From contig NZ_WJYO01000003.1 in the NCBI RefSeq assembly GCF_010994095.1, positions 124,001 to 188,000 of the forward strand: DNA of 64,000 nucleotides, read 5' to 3'. How positions within the stretch are numbered: position 1 is the first letter of the stretch; every line of letters starts with the position of its first letter. Under the pieces are notes generated by a model. The model was not told the DNA's origin. It was given only the letters and a program-made list of their open reading frames with translations, and did not search any database. Of the stretch, positions 24,344 through 33,662 are shown in pieces. Source of the DNA: Mumia xiangluensis. Its GTDB lineage: Bacteria; Actinomycetota; Actinomycetes; Propionibacteriales; Nocardioidaceae. The translations under genes were made by a program, and so were the position numbers.

Positions 24344-25451
24344 GGACGGGCCCGCAGCGGTCGGTAGTTGGCCCGCTGGATGCGGGCACCGAAGTGCTTG
24401 AGCACGAGGTTCCGGAGCGCAGGAGGCATGCCCCGGGCGTGGTCGCGTCGGTGGGTCTGTTCGCGGACCCAGTCGGTGTGCGTGGTCGACGGCGACGTTC
24501 GAAGGTTGCCAATGCCTCGGCGAGGGTTCCGGCCGAGCCGAGGCTCTCCTCCAGCACGATGGCATCCTCGACCGCCAAGCCCGCACCCTGGGCCATGTTC
24601 GGTGAGGTCGCATGGGCGGCATCACCGATCAAGAGCACCGTGTCCCGCGCCCAGGAGTCGAGCACGACCTCCTCGATCTCGCCCGCCTGCACGGCGGCCG
24701 CGGTGTCGAGCGATTCCCACGAGTCGAGCAGGGCCGGCACCGGATCGGCATAGCCAGCCAGCAGCTCGCGCAGGGACCGAGGACCGTCGAGCGGACCATC
24801 GACATAGCAGTAGACCTCGTGCTCCCCGATCGGGATCGTGAGGAACGCCGATCCGGGCCCGAGACGCACCGACCAGGTCGCTGGCTCGACGTCGTTCTTG
24901 ACGACAAAGCGTCGCGCGTACTGGCCGAGCTGCCGGACACCGCCGCGTCCGAAGACCAGCTGCCGGACCGTGGAGTGGATCCCGTCCGCGCCCAGCACGA
25001 GGTCGTACGAGGTCGCCGTCCCAGCCACGGTGACGTGGACGCCGGCATCGTCGAACGCCACCGCTTCGGGGCTCTCCCCCCAGCGCACCGGGACCTCACC
25101 GACACCCGCCAGGAGCACCTGGTGCAGGTCCGCCCTCGGTAGCGCCAGGCACGGCGCGACACCGTGCCACAGATCACCGGTCTCGATCTCGAAAAGCGTG
25201 CGGCCCCGGTGGTCGAGGGTTCGTTGCCGATGGATGCCCACGGCGCGGCGCGCCACCTCGTCTCCCAACCCGACGCTGTCGAGGGCACGCACCGCGCTCC
25301 CGGGGAGAAAGATCCCGGCGCCTTCGACGGGGGGTGTCGGCTGCCGGTCGACGACCTCGACCGAGGCGCCCCACCCGCGCAGTGTGCGAGCGGCCGCGAG
25401 TCCGGCGATGCCGGCACCGACCACCAGCACTCGTACGCCGTCTCCACGCAT
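24340..25451 (-). pseudogene. FAD-dependent monooxygenase, frameshifted near the 3' end
   Basis: The first part reads as an aromatic-ring-hydroxylase-type FAD monooxygenase: GAGIAGL Rossmann motif at the N-terminus, DG motif GADGIHS, and GDAAHATSPNMAQGAGLAVEDA for flavin binding. After ERRRRPRT the open frame turns to nonsense and would run through the hydrolase gene. Moving to the next frame near 24475-24482 restores DWVREQTHRRDHARG and ANYRPLRARP, a normal family ending, with a TGA that overlaps the hydrolase start. Removing two bases at the ACAC step would give a 369-residue protein. It is either a sequence error or a recent mutation. The ATG at 25451 has GAGGAG 7 nt upstream. Confidence 0.88.
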
Positions 25452-25570
25452 CGCCCTGCTCCTCTCGTTGCGGGAACTTGCCCTCAGCCTCATCCGGAGA
25501 CCGTCCCCGCCGCATGGGCAGAACTACCCATCCTCTGGCGCACACCCGCCCCTAGCGGCACCCTGAAGGT

Positions 25571-27139
25571 GTGTTCCGGCTGCTGGGTCTGCTGGCCGGG
25601 CTCGCCGGCGCCACTGATCTCGGGACCGGAGGTCAGCCCGACGAGTCCCTCCGCCGCTGCGTCGTGGCGAGCCGGTTGGCCCGAGCCGTCGATGCCGACC
25701 AGTCGGTGGTCGGGGACGTCGTGGTGGTGTCCCTGCTCGAGCACGTCGGATGCACGGCGTACGCTCACGAGGCTGCCGCGGTCTGGGGCGACGACATCGC
25801 TACGACGCACGCGGCGCTGATGACCGACGCCGACTCGGCCCTCGATGCCTTCCGGACCTTCCTTCCGACGGTCGCCTCGGGCACCGGGCGTTCGCTGCCC
25901 CGCGTCGCCGTGACGATGGCCAGGACGATGCGCACCATGTCCCGCGACGCGCCGGTGGCCACCTGTGAGGTGGCCCAGGAGGCGGGTCGACGGCTCGGGC
26001 TGTCCAAGGTCGCGCAGGACTCGCTCGGCCACATGACCGCGATGTGGAACGGCAAGGGGTTCCCACGCACCGGCGGCGAACAGATCCCGTTCCCGGCGCG
26101 CGTCATGCATGTGGCCGGGACCGCTCTGCTGTTTCGAGGGTTGGGGGGTGACGAGGCCGCTGTCGAGCAGGTACGCCGACGCGCCGGCGGCGAGCTGGAC
26201 CCGCATCTCGCAGCGGTGTTCGTCCGCAGGTCGGGCGAGTTGCTGGACGGTCTCGACGCGGATGACCCTCTCCAGGCAGCACTCGACGCCGAGCCCGATC
26301 CGGTCGTGTGGGTCGACGACGACCGACTGCTCGACGTTGCTCGGGTGTTCGGCGACCTTGTCGACCTCAAGAGCCCATGGCTGCACGGGCACTCGTCCGC
26401 CGTCGGTGACCTTGCTGGCGCGGCGGCGGAGGTCCTTGGCCTCGCGGAAGCAGGAGAGGTACGCGTGGCCGGGCACCTGCACGACGTGGGACGGGTCGGG
26501 ATCAGCAGCCGGATCTGGGACCTCACCCGCCCGTGGACGGCCGCCGAGGAGGACCAGGCACGACTTCACGCGTACCACACCGAGCGGGTGCTGGCCCGGA
26601 CTCCCGAGCTGGAGCGGATCGCAGGCATTGCTGCCGCGCACCACGAGCGGTGTGACGGCAGCGGGTACCACCGCGGACTGCGCGGAGACATGCTCGTCAT
26701 CGGCGCGCGCCTGCTGGCAGCGGCCGACGCTTACCGCACGCTGATCGAGGACCGGCCGCATCGTACGGGGCTGCCCGCCGCGCAGGCACGACAGCGGCTC
26801 GAGGCCGACGTACGCGCCGGCCTGCTGGATGCTGACGCCGTGGCCGCGGTGCTCGCAGCCGCGGGTGGGGCGACCCGGCGCCGCCCCAGTGGTGCTGTCG
26901 GCCTGACCGCGCGACAGCTCGAGGTCCTGCGGCTCGTCGCGCACGGCATGTCGAACCGTGAGATCGCGCGCCGCCTCGGAGTATCGCCGCGGACGATCGA
27001 CAGACACGTCAGCGACGTCTACGAGCGGATCGGGGTGAGAAGCCGCGCCGCTGCCGCGATGTTCACCATCGAGCACGGGCTGGCCGGACCGGTCCAGGGT
27101 TCAGGAGGCGGGGCCGGGCACGAAGGCGAGATTGGGTAG
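25571..27139 (+). CDS. HD-GYP-like phosphohydrolase with LuxR DNA-binding domain
   Basis: A 522-residue protein. Residues about 20-190 look like a degenerate HD-GYP domain (HMTAMWNGKGFP in place of the GYP loop). Residues about 265-400 are a fuller HD-GYP domain with AGHLHDVGR and HHERCDGSGYHRGL. A LuxR-type helix-turn-helix closes it at about 452-510 (LTARQLEVLRLVAHGMSNREIARRLG). HD-GYP domains cut cyclic di-GMP, and the second domain keeps HD and a GYH loop. A regulator whose DNA binding depends on a nucleotide second messenger is a fair inference. The GTG start is uncertain: GAAGG lies only 1 nt upstream. It is divergent from the monooxygenase. Confidence 0.82.
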   Translation: MFRLLGLLAGLAGATDLGTGGQPDESLRRCVVASRLARAVDADQSVVGDVVVVSLLEHVGCTAYAHEAAAVWGDDIATTHAALMTDADSALDAFRTFLPTVASGTGRSLPRVAVTMARTMRTMSRDAPVATCEVAQEAGRRLGLSKVAQDSLGHMTAMWNGKGFPRTGGEQIPFPARVMHVAGTALLFRGLGGDEAAVEQVRRRAGGELDPHLAAVFVRRSGELLDGLDADDPLQAALDAEPDPVVWVDDDRLLDVARVFGDLVDLKSPWLHGHSSAVGDLAGAAAEVLGLAEAGEVRVAGHLHDVGRVGISSRIWDLTRPWTAAEEDQARLHAYHTERVLARTPELERIAGIAAAHHERCDGSGYHRGLRGDMLVIGARLLAAADAYRTLIEDRPHRTGLPAAQARQRLEADVRAGLLDADAVAAVLAAAGGATRRRPSGAVGLTARQLEVLRLVAHGMSNREIARRLGVSPRTIDRHVSDVYERIGVRSRAAAAMFTIEHGLAGPVQGSGGGAGHEGEIG

Positions 27140-27182
27140 GAACACGCAGGTCCGTCGTCGCCGGTCGCCGGACGATGCGGAG

Positions 27183-28361
27183 ATGACCACCCCACTTGCC
27201 GGTACGGAGTTGACCGAACCACTGGTGACGCGACCGTTTGTCGCCCTCGCTCTTGCCGAGCTGGCGTACTTCACGGCCGACGGCATCGCGATCCTGGCGC
27301 TCCCCCTCCAGGTGACCGGGCCGCTCGGCGGGACCGAGGCCGGGGCCGGGCTGGCGTTCGCTGCCTTCGCGGTGACGGCTCTTGTCGGGCGTCCGATCGC
27401 CGGCCGGCTCACCGACACGTGGGGACGCCTCCCGCTGATGACGGTCGGCGCGGCGACGGCTGCGGTCGGCCTCGCACTGACGGCGTACGCTCCGTCTCTG
27501 ACCGTTGTGGTCGCGCTGCGGCTCCTGCTCGGGCTGGGCGAGGCCGCGTTCTTCGTCGCCGCGATCGCGGCGGTCGCCGACCTCGCGCCGCCGAGCCGGA
27601 TCGGGGAGGCGATGAGCTACAACTCGCTCGGCCTCTACCTCGGGCTGACCCTCGGGCCCCCACTGGGCGAGCAGGTCGTGAGCATCGGCGGATTCCGGGC
27701 AGCCTGGCTCGTCGCGGCCGCGCTCGCTGCAGCGGCCATCCTGCTCGTTCGCCTCGTCGGGGAGACCCGCGAGCCAGCGGCAGACTCAGAACCCGGTGGG
27801 CTGGTGCACGTGCCCGCTATCGCCCCGAGCCTCGGTTTCCTGACCTCGATCGTGGCGATGGGCGGGTTCCTGACGTTCGCTGCTCTGCATGCCGAGCGGT
27901 CCGGACTCCCCCATGCGAGCCTCCCCCTGATGGTCTACGGCAGCACCGTGGTCCTGGGGCGGATCGCGTTCGGCCGGTACGTCGACCGGGTGCCTCCGCT
28001 GTCTCTCGGAGCGGCCGCACTCGCGACGATGAGCCTTGGGATGCTCCTCTTGACGCTCGTCCCGACTCCGGCGGGCGTCCTCGCCGGGAGCGCGCTGACC
28101 GCGTTCGGGATCGTGTTCAGCACCCCGGCGTTCTTCTCGGCGATCTTCGCCACCGCGTCGCCCTCGGAGCGCGGCGCAGCGTCCGGCACCGCAAGCGTCG
28201 CCCTGGACCTCGGCCTGGCGGCCGGACCGGTGATGGTCGGACTCGTCGCGGAGCAGCAGGGCATCGGGCGGGGGTTCGCGGCGTGCGTCGCGGTCACCCT
28301 GGCAGGGACTGCGTGGACGATGCTGCTCGCTCGACGCGCCGTCGGGCGACCAGCCGCGTAG
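27183..28361 (+). CDS. MFS transporter
   Basis: A 392-residue major facilitator with about twelve helices. The motif A-like loop GRPIAGRLTDTWGRLP follows helix 2, and a central cytoplasmic loop (ETREPAADSEPGG) separates the halves. It resembles drug or sugar efflux members, but the substrate is not readable. ATG at 27183 is preferred since hydrophobic homology begins shortly after. A TTG at 27132, overlapping the HD-GYP stop and preceded by GAAGG, would add 17 Arg-rich residues and cannot be excluded. The gene lies directly behind the HD-GYP/LuxR gene and may be its target. Confidence 0.85.
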   Translation: MTTPLAGTELTEPLVTRPFVALALAELAYFTADGIAILALPLQVTGPLGGTEAGAGLAFAAFAVTALVGRPIAGRLTDTWGRLPLMTVGAATAAVGLALTAYAPSLTVVVALRLLLGLGEAAFFVAAIAAVADLAPPSRIGEAMSYNSLGLYLGLTLGPPLGEQVVSIGGFRAAWLVAAALAAAAILLVRLVGETREPAADSEPGGLVHVPAIAPSLGFLTSIVAMGGFLTFAALHAERSGLPHASLPLMVYGSTVVLGRIAFGRYVDRVPPLSLGAAALATMSLGMLLLTLVPTPAGVLAGSALTAFGIVFSTPAFFSAIFATASPSERGAASGTASVALDLGLAAGPVMVGLVAEQQGIGRGFAACVAVTLAGTAWTMLLARRAVGRPAA

Positions 28362-28403
28362 AGATCACGCGCAGTCACGCGCCGCCGCCCGCCTCGCGCC
28401 CGT

Positions 28404-29480
28404 TCACACGTTGAAGCGGAACTCCACCACGTCACCGTCGGCCATCACGTACTCCTTGCCCTCCATGCGGACCTTGCCGACGGCCTTCGCGGCGCTCATC
28501 GAGCCGGCCGCGACGAGGTCGTCGAAGGACACGATCTCGGCCTTGATGAAGCCCTTCTGGAAGTCCGTGTGGATGACACCGGCAGCCTCAGGGGCCGGCG
28601 CGCCCTTCTTGATGGTCCACGCGCGGGACTCCTTGGGGCCGGCCGTGAGGTACGTCTGCAGCCCGAGGGTCTCGAAGCCGACGCGCGCGAGCACGTCGAG
28701 TCCGGGCTCCTCGACGCCCATCTCGTGCAGCATCTCGAGCGCCTCGGCGTCATCATCGAGCTCGACCAGCTCGGCCTCGATCTTGGCGTCCAGGAAGACG
28801 GCCTCGGCGGGCGCGACGATCTCGCGCATGCGCGCCTTGAGCTCCTCGTCCGCGAGCTCGTCGGTGTCGCAGTTGAAGACGAACAGCTGCGGCTTGGCCG
28901 ACAGCAGGTGCAGGTCTCGCAGGTGCTCGAGGTCGAGTCCCGCGGCGAACACGCCGGTGCCCGCCTCGAGGTGCGTCCGTGCCTCTTGCACAGCGGCGAC
29001 CTTCGGGACGAGCTCCTTGTCCTTCTTGGCGTCCTTCTCCAGGCGCGGGAGGGCGTTCTCGATGGTCTGGAGGTCAGCGAGGATCAGCTCGGTGCGGATG
29101 GTCTCGATGTCGTCGCTCGGCGAGACCTTGCCGTCGACGTGGGTGACGTCGGGGTCGCGGAAGACGCGGGTGACCTGGCAGATCGCGTCGGACTCACGGA
29201 TGTGGCTCAGGAACTTGTTGCCGAGCCCCTCACCCTCCGACGCGCCCCGCACGATGCCGGCGATGTCGACGAACTGCACCGTCGCGGGCAGGATGCGCTC
29301 CGAGCCGAAGATCTTGGCGAGCTCGTCGAGGCGCGGATCGGGGACTCCGACCACGCCGACGTTGGGCTCGATCGTCGCGAACGGGTAGTTCGCGGCGAGG
29401 ACGTCGTTCTTGGTGAGGGCGTTGAAGAGGGTCGACTTGCCCGCGTTGGGGAGTCCGACGATGCCGATGCTGAGTGCCAC
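28404..29480 (-). CDS. ychF: Redox-regulated ATPase/GTP-binding protein YchF (OLA1 family)
   Basis: A 358-residue conserved P-loop protein. It has the Walker A GLPNAGKST at residues 9-17, the switch region DIAGIVRGASEGEGLGN, the NxxE-type nucleotide specificity stretch (FVFNCDTDE) typical of ATP-preferring OLA1 proteins, and a C-terminal TGS domain (about 275-358, ending VVEFRFNV). It associates with ribosomes and modulates stress responses in other bacteria. A GTG start with TACGCT 8 nt upstream fits a leaderless mRNA. It is convergent with the MFS gene and codirectional with the GNAT gene. Confidence 0.96.
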   Translation of the reverse strand: MALSIGIVGLPNAGKSTLFNALTKNDVLAANYPFATIEPNVGVVGVPDPRLDELAKIFGSERILPATVQFVDIAGIVRGASEGEGLGNKFLSHIRESDAICQVTRVFRDPDVTHVDGKVSPSDDIETIRTELILADLQTIENALPRLEKDAKKDKELVPKVAAVQEARTHLEAGTGVFAAGLDLEHLRDLHLLSAKPQLFVFNCDTDELADEELKARMREIVAPAEAVFLDAKIEAELVELDDDAEALEMLHEMGVEEPGLDVLARVGFETLGLQTYLTAGPKESRAWTIKKGAPAPEAAGVIHTDFQKGFIKAEIVSFDDLVAAGSMSAAKAVGKVRMEGKEYVMADGDVVEFRFNV

Positions 29481-29486
29481 GAGGAA

Positions 29487-30101
29487 CTAGCGTACGGGGC
29501 GACCCCCGCGGCCCGCCGTCCAGTCGGCGCGCGTGGTCACGAAGATGTGCCCCTCTCCGTCGTACCAGGGGTCGTCGCGGATGCCGGTGTCGCGGAGGCC
29601 GAGGCGGACGGCGACGGCGGCCGAGGGGTGGTTGTCCGCGAACATGTCGCACCAGACGCGGTCCACCTCGGGTCGCCCGTCGCTGCCGTCGAAGTGCGCG
29701 TACGCCGCGTCGAACAGCGCCCGCGCGGCCTCGGTGGCGTAGCCGTGCCCGATCGAGTCCGGGTGGAGATGCCACCCGACCTGGAGCTCCACCGGGTCGG
29801 TCTTCGGGAGGGTCGTCAGCATGATGGTGCCGACGACGACGCCGGTCTCGACGGCTTCGACGGCGAGGCCGATGCAGCGCGGGTCGACGTCGGGCAGGGC
29901 GTTGAGGTCGTTGATCCAGGTCTGCGCCTGGTCGAGGGTCTCCATCGGGACGTACGGCGGGTCGCCGAGCCAGCGGATGACGTCGTGCCGGCTCTGGACG
30001 TCCAGCACCCGCGGGGCGTCGTCGAGGGCGTACGGGCGCAGGCTGAGGCGGTCGGTGTGCAGGGGCAGCGCGAGCGTGGTGCGGGGAGGCAGTCCGGTCA
30101 C
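29487..30101 (-). CDS. GNAT family N-acetyltransferase
   Basis: A 204-residue acetyltransferase of the RimJ/RimL-like class: LHTDRLSLRPYALDDAPRV at the N-terminus, acetyl-CoA binding region VGWHLHPDSIGHGYATEAARAL and a later asparagine-rich ADNHPSAAVAVRLG. It transfers acetyl from acetyl-CoA to an amine. The GTG start overlaps the ArsR-type regulator stop as GTGA, so the two are coupled. The substrate is unknown. Confidence 0.9.
   Translation of the reverse strand: MTGLPPRTTLALPLHTDRLSLRPYALDDAPRVLDVQSRHDVIRWLGDPPYVPMETLDQAQTWINDLNALPDVDPRCIGLAVEAVETGVVVGTIMLTTLPKTDPVELQVGWHLHPDSIGHGYATEAARALFDAAYAHFDGSDGRPEVDRVWCDMFADNHPSAAVAVRLGLRDTGIRDDPWYDGEGHIFVTTRADWTAGRGGRPVR
29489..29494 (-). promoter_or_regulatory. 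-10 hexamer of leaderless ychF
   Basis: TACGCT on the minus strand, 8 nt before the GTG at 29480. It sits at the end of the GNAT gene. Confidence 0.5.
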
Positions 30102-31111
30102 CCCACTGTCGTACCACCGAGCGCCACCGGCCCACCTCGGACCGCCCCGCCGGCGACCAGCGCGTCGCCGAGCTCGGACCGCAGGTAGAGGACGGACCGA
30201 CCGTGACGCGCACTGGTGAGCAGTCCGGCGTCACGCATCGCCCGCAGGTGCTGGTTGACCGCCGGTGTCGTCACCCCGAGGCGTCCCGCGAGCTCGGTCG
30301 ACGACGCCGGCGTCGAGAGTGCGGTGAGCAGACCTGCGCGCGCAACCCCGAGAAGGTCGGCCAGCACCGCCGGGGAGCGCCGGGGCTCGGCCTGCCAGAG
30401 GGTGCCCGCCCCGCGAACGCCGTACATGATCATCGGCGGCTCGTCCTCGCCGATCGGGACGCTGGCGCCTCGAGTGAACAGGCTCGGGACGAGCGTCAGG
30501 CCGGCGCCGCGGGTGGGCCGACGGGAGCGGGTCGAGCTGTTGAGGCGGACCCGGACGACGTCACCGTCGAGCGTGATCCGGTCGCTGAGCCCTCCGAACA
30601 TCGCGGCGACGCCCTCGCTCGCGGTCACGTGCCCGCGGTAGACGATGTCGGCCTGCAGGACGGCCCGCATCCGGGGCCACCAGGGGGCGAAGCAGGCGTC
30701 CCAGTACGCCCGCAGGGCCCGCATCATCCGCGCGCGGACCTCGTCGGCCGGCCCGCGCAGCGCGTACGGCAGCCGGCCGGGATGGATCGCGCGCAGGTCG
30801 GAGCGGACGCGCTCGTCATCGACTCGCGCGACCGCGCGCAGCTCGTCGTCGATGCGGGTGAGCGGCGAGTACGGGCGCGGGGTGAGGAAGTCCGGGGTCG
30901 ACAGGGCGTCGTTCGTGAGGGCACGCAGCATGGTCACGTCGAGCTTCTCGCGTGCCGTCTGGGTCTCGCGCAGCCACGGGAGGTGCACGGGATAGCGGCC
31001 CGGCTCGCGGAACGTCCGCAGCGAGAGGGTCAGCTCGTTGATCGGCGACAGCGCGAAGCGGACCTCCGCGAAGTCCCACCCGCTCAGCTCGTACTCGAGA
31101 AGGCCAACCAT
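30098..31111 (-). CDS. ArsR-family helix-turn-helix regulator (DUF5937 type)
   Basis: A 337-residue protein. The first 240 residues form a DUF5937-like domain with no clear catalytic signature. Residues about 250-325 form a winged helix of the ArsR type (LLTALSTPASSTELAGRLGVTTPAVNQHLRAM). No metal-binding cysteines are present. The start at 31111 is fixed by TAGCGT 8 nt upstream. It is divergent from an MFS transporter across 56 bp, a classic regulator-efflux pump arrangement, so it probably represses that transporter. It is followed by the coupled acetyltransferase. Confidence 0.88.
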   Translation of the reverse strand: MVGLLEYELSGWDFAEVRFALSPINELTLSLRTFREPGRYPVHLPWLRETQTAREKLDVTMLRALTNDALSTPDFLTPRPYSPLTRIDDELRAVARVDDERVRSDLRAIHPGRLPYALRGPADEVRARMMRALRAYWDACFAPWWPRMRAVLQADIVYRGHVTASEGVAAMFGGLSDRITLDGDVVRVRLNSSTRSRRPTRGAGLTLVPSLFTRGASVPIGEDEPPMIMYGVRGAGTLWQAEPRRSPAVLADLLGVARAGLLTALSTPASSTELAGRLGVTTPAVNQHLRAMRDAGLLTSARHGRSVLYLRSELGDALVAGGAVRGGPVALGGTTVG

Positions 31112-31167
31112 GAAGCCATACGCTATATCTTTTTGTTCTCTCACCGGAATCGGCGACAACTGATTCC
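31112..31167. promoter_or_regulatory. Divergent regulatory region, AT-rich
   Basis: A 56-bp spacer between the ArsR-type gene and the MFS gene. It contains an AT-rich core (31122-31137) that stands out in this GC-rich window. The regulator's -10 is at 31120-31125, reading TAGCGT on the minus strand. Any operator for the regulator should lie here; no clean palindrome is seen. Confidence 0.6.
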
Positions 31168-32460
31168 GTGATCGAAACCTTCTTCCCCACCGACCGCGTC
31201 GCCCGCTCGCTGACGCTCAGCACCATCGCGTTTGCACTGTCGAGCGGCGTGTTCTACACGGTGAGCGCCCTCTACTTCACGCGCGTGATCGGTCTCGACG
31301 CGACGACGGTGGGGCTCGGTCTCGGGATCGCCGGAGGCGCCGGGGTCCTCGCGTCGTACGGGGCTGGCCGGCTCTCGGACCGCGTCGGCGCGCACCGCGT
31401 CCAGTCGTGGTCGACAGGCCTCAACGGCGTCGCGATGCTGGCCTACGCCCTGGCCGCCGACGCCGTCTCGTTCACGCTGATCGCCTGCTTCGCGGTGGCG
31501 ATGCGCTCGGCGACCGGCACGTCGAAGCAGGCGATGCTGGCCCGTTGGTACACCGGCGCCGACCGGGTGTCGGTCCGCGCCCGGATGCGCGTGGTCACGA
31601 ACGTGTTCATCGGGCTCGGGACGGTCGTCGCCGCGGCCGCGCTCGTGGTCGGCACAGCAGCGGCGTACCAGGTCGCGATGCTGTCGGTCGGCGTCCTGCT
31701 GCTCGTCGCCACGATCCCCCTCGTACGGCTCCCGCGCCTGGTGCCCGAGCTCGCGGCACGGATGGTCACCGCCCCGACCGCGCACGACGCGGACGGCGTC
31801 GCCGCACGCGGACGATCGCCCTGGAAGGACCGCACGTACGTCGCGAGCGTGACGCTCAACGCCGTGGTCGCGATGCACTTCAGCCTGCAGACGATCGGAG
31901 TGCCGCTCTGGGTCGCGACGACCGACGCCCCGACCGCGATGGTGTCGGCGCTCCTCGTCCTCAACACCGTGGTCGTCGCGTCGCTGCAGGTCCGCGCGTC
32001 TCGGGGGACGCACGACGTCCGTCGGGCGGGCATCGCCGTACGCCGCGGGTCGTGGCTGCTGGCGGCGGCGTGCGTGGGGTACGCGCTGGCAGGGTACGGC
32101 GACCTCGTGACCGCGTGCTGCCTGCTTCTCGCCGCGGGCTTCGCGCACTCGATCGGCGAGATCCTCGGCGAGGCCGGCGGGTGGGGCATGGCGTTCGAGC
32201 TGGCCGACCCGCAGAGCGCGGGGGCGTACCAGGGGCTCTCCCAGACCGGGTACGCCGTGGCGTCCATGGTCGCGCCCGCACTCGTGACGGCGACCGCGAT
32301 CCAGCACGGGACGCCCGGGTGGATCGCGCTCGCCGCGATGTTCGTCGCCGCGGGGACCGGCGCCGCACTCGTCGCACGGCGCGCTGCCGAGCGCACGGCG
32401 GTCTCCCCCGACGTGTCTGGCGCGGAAGTGTCCGTCCCCGCTGTCACGCTGACCCCATGA
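31168..32460 (+). CDS. MFS transporter, divergent from ArsR-type regulator
   Basis: A 430-residue major facilitator with about eleven to twelve helices and the helix 2-3 loop GAGRLSDRVGAHR. The C-terminus is cytoplasmic. GTG at 31168 is the first plausible start. Its gene neighbour suggests efflux of a compound sensed by the regulator; the coupled acetyltransferase may modify the same compound. The stop overlaps the rmuC start as ATGA, though rmuC is probably unrelated in function. Confidence 0.88.
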   Translation: MIETFFPTDRVARSLTLSTIAFALSSGVFYTVSALYFTRVIGLDATTVGLGLGIAGGAGVLASYGAGRLSDRVGAHRVQSWSTGLNGVAMLAYALAADAVSFTLIACFAVAMRSATGTSKQAMLARWYTGADRVSVRARMRVVTNVFIGLGTVVAAAALVVGTAAAYQVAMLSVGVLLLVATIPLVRLPRLVPELAARMVTAPTAHDADGVAARGRSPWKDRTYVASVTLNAVVAMHFSLQTIGVPLWVATTDAPTAMVSALLVLNTVVVASLQVRASRGTHDVRRAGIAVRRGSWLLAAACVGYALAGYGDLVTACCLLLAAGFAHSIGEILGEAGGWGMAFELADPQSAGAYQGLSQTGYAVASMVAPALVTATAIQHGTPGWIALAAMFVAAGTGAALVARRAAERTAVSPDVSGAEVSVPAVTLTP

Positions 32461-33635
32461 CGCTCCTCCTCGTCGCGCTGCTCGCCCTGCTCGCCGGCCT
32501 CGCTGCCGGCGTCGTCCTCGGCAGCGGCCTGCTGCGCCGCCACGACAGCACGACCGCCGACCACGTGCAGCTGTCGGCGCACGCGACGGCGCAGGCGGTC
32601 GGTCCGGTCAAGGAGAGCCTCGACCGCTTCGACACGCGACTGCGCGAGCTCGAGTCCAGCCGCATCGCGTGGCACAGCCAGCTGCGCGAGCAGGTCGAGC
32701 AGGTGCGGGCGACGAGCGAGTCCCTGCGCCGCGAGACCGCCGCCCTCTCGTCCGCTCTGCGCAAGCCGCAGGTCCGGGGCAGGTGGGGAGAGATGCACCT
32801 CCAGCGCGCCGCCGAGCTGGCCGGCATGGTCGAGCGCTGCGACTTCGACCTGCAGACGACCGTGAGGGACGACGGTGCTGCGCTGCGTCCCGACATGGTC
32901 GTCCACCTCGCCGGCGACAAGCAGGTCGTCGTCGACTCCAAGGTGCCGCTCGACGCCTTTCTCGACTCCACCGAGGCCGAGGACGACGACGAGCGGGCCG
33001 CGCACCTCGCCCGGCACGCACGCCAGCTGCGCACCCACGTGGACGGCCTTGCAGCCAAGGGCTACTGGCGCCAGTTCTCGACCACGCCCGAGTTCGTCGT
33101 GCTGTTCGTCCCGGGCGAGGCGTTCCTGTCCGCCGCGCTCGAGACGGATCGCACCCTCATCGAGGATGCCGCGGCCAAGCGCATCGTCCTCGCCACGCCG
33201 ACGACCCTCATCGCCCTCCTCCGCACGGTCGCGTTCGCGTGGGGCCAGGCACAGCTCGCCGACGAGGCGCGCCAGGTGCACGAGCTCGCCCGCGAGCTGT
33301 ACGACCGGCTCGGCACGCTCGGCGCCCATGTCGGCAAGGTCGGCCGCAGCCTCGACAGCGCGGTCAAGGCCTACAACAGCGCTGTCGGCTCACTCGAGAC
33401 CCGTGTCTTGGTGACCGCACGCCGGATGTCGGAGCTGCACGCCCCCGACACCGACCTCGCCGCACCGGAGCCTGTCGAGGCACTCGCACGACCGCTCCAG
33501 GCGCCTGAGCTCATCGACCCGCTCGTCGAGGAGATCGTGTCATCGGAGGTCGCCCGGGCGGAGGTCAGCCGCGCCGAGGCTGGCCGGACCGGCACGAGCG
33601 ACGGCCGTGACGGATCGGCGCGCCGTACGGGGTGA
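32457..33635 (+). CDS. rmuC: DNA recombination protein RmuC homologue
   Basis: A 392-residue protein of the RmuC family, associated with limiting inversions and processing DNA ends. An N-terminal membrane helix (residues 3-24) is followed by a coiled coil (about 45-105, LRELESSRIAWHSQLREQVEQVRA). A nuclease-like RmuC core follows with the family phrase RGRWGEMHLQRAAELAGM, then DMVVHLAGDKQVVVDSKVPLDAF (D and K of the PD-(D/E)xK fold). The tail is acidic and Ala-rich. The start ATG overlaps the MFS stop. Confidence 0.93.
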   Translation: MTLLLVALLALLAGLAAGVVLGSGLLRRHDSTTADHVQLSAHATAQAVGPVKESLDRFDTRLRELESSRIAWHSQLREQVEQVRATSESLRRETAALSSALRKPQVRGRWGEMHLQRAAELAGMVERCDFDLQTTVRDDGAALRPDMVVHLAGDKQVVVDSKVPLDAFLDSTEAEDDDERAAHLARHARQLRTHVDGLAAKGYWRQFSTTPEFVVLFVPGEAFLSAALETDRTLIEDAAAKRIVLATPTTLIALLRTVAFAWGQAQLADEARQVHELARELYDRLGTLGAHVGKVGRSLDSAVKAYNSAVGSLETRVLVTARRMSELHAPDTDLAAPEPVEALARPLQAPELIDPLVEEIVSSEVARAEVSRAEAGRTGTSDGRDGSARRTG

Positions 33636-33650
33636 CTCCGCGGGACGGCC

Positions 33651-33656
33651 TAGCGT
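33651..33656 (+). promoter_or_regulatory. -10 hexamer of leaderless DUF6542 gene
   Basis: TAGCGT, 6 nt before the GTG at 33663. Confidence 0.55.
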
Positions 33657-33662
33657 GAAGAC

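Noticed and set aside
31443-33329. Long minus-strand open frame of 628 codons antisense to the MFS and rmuC genes
   Set aside because: Its translation has biased composition and no family match, while the plus strand holds two well-recognised genes.
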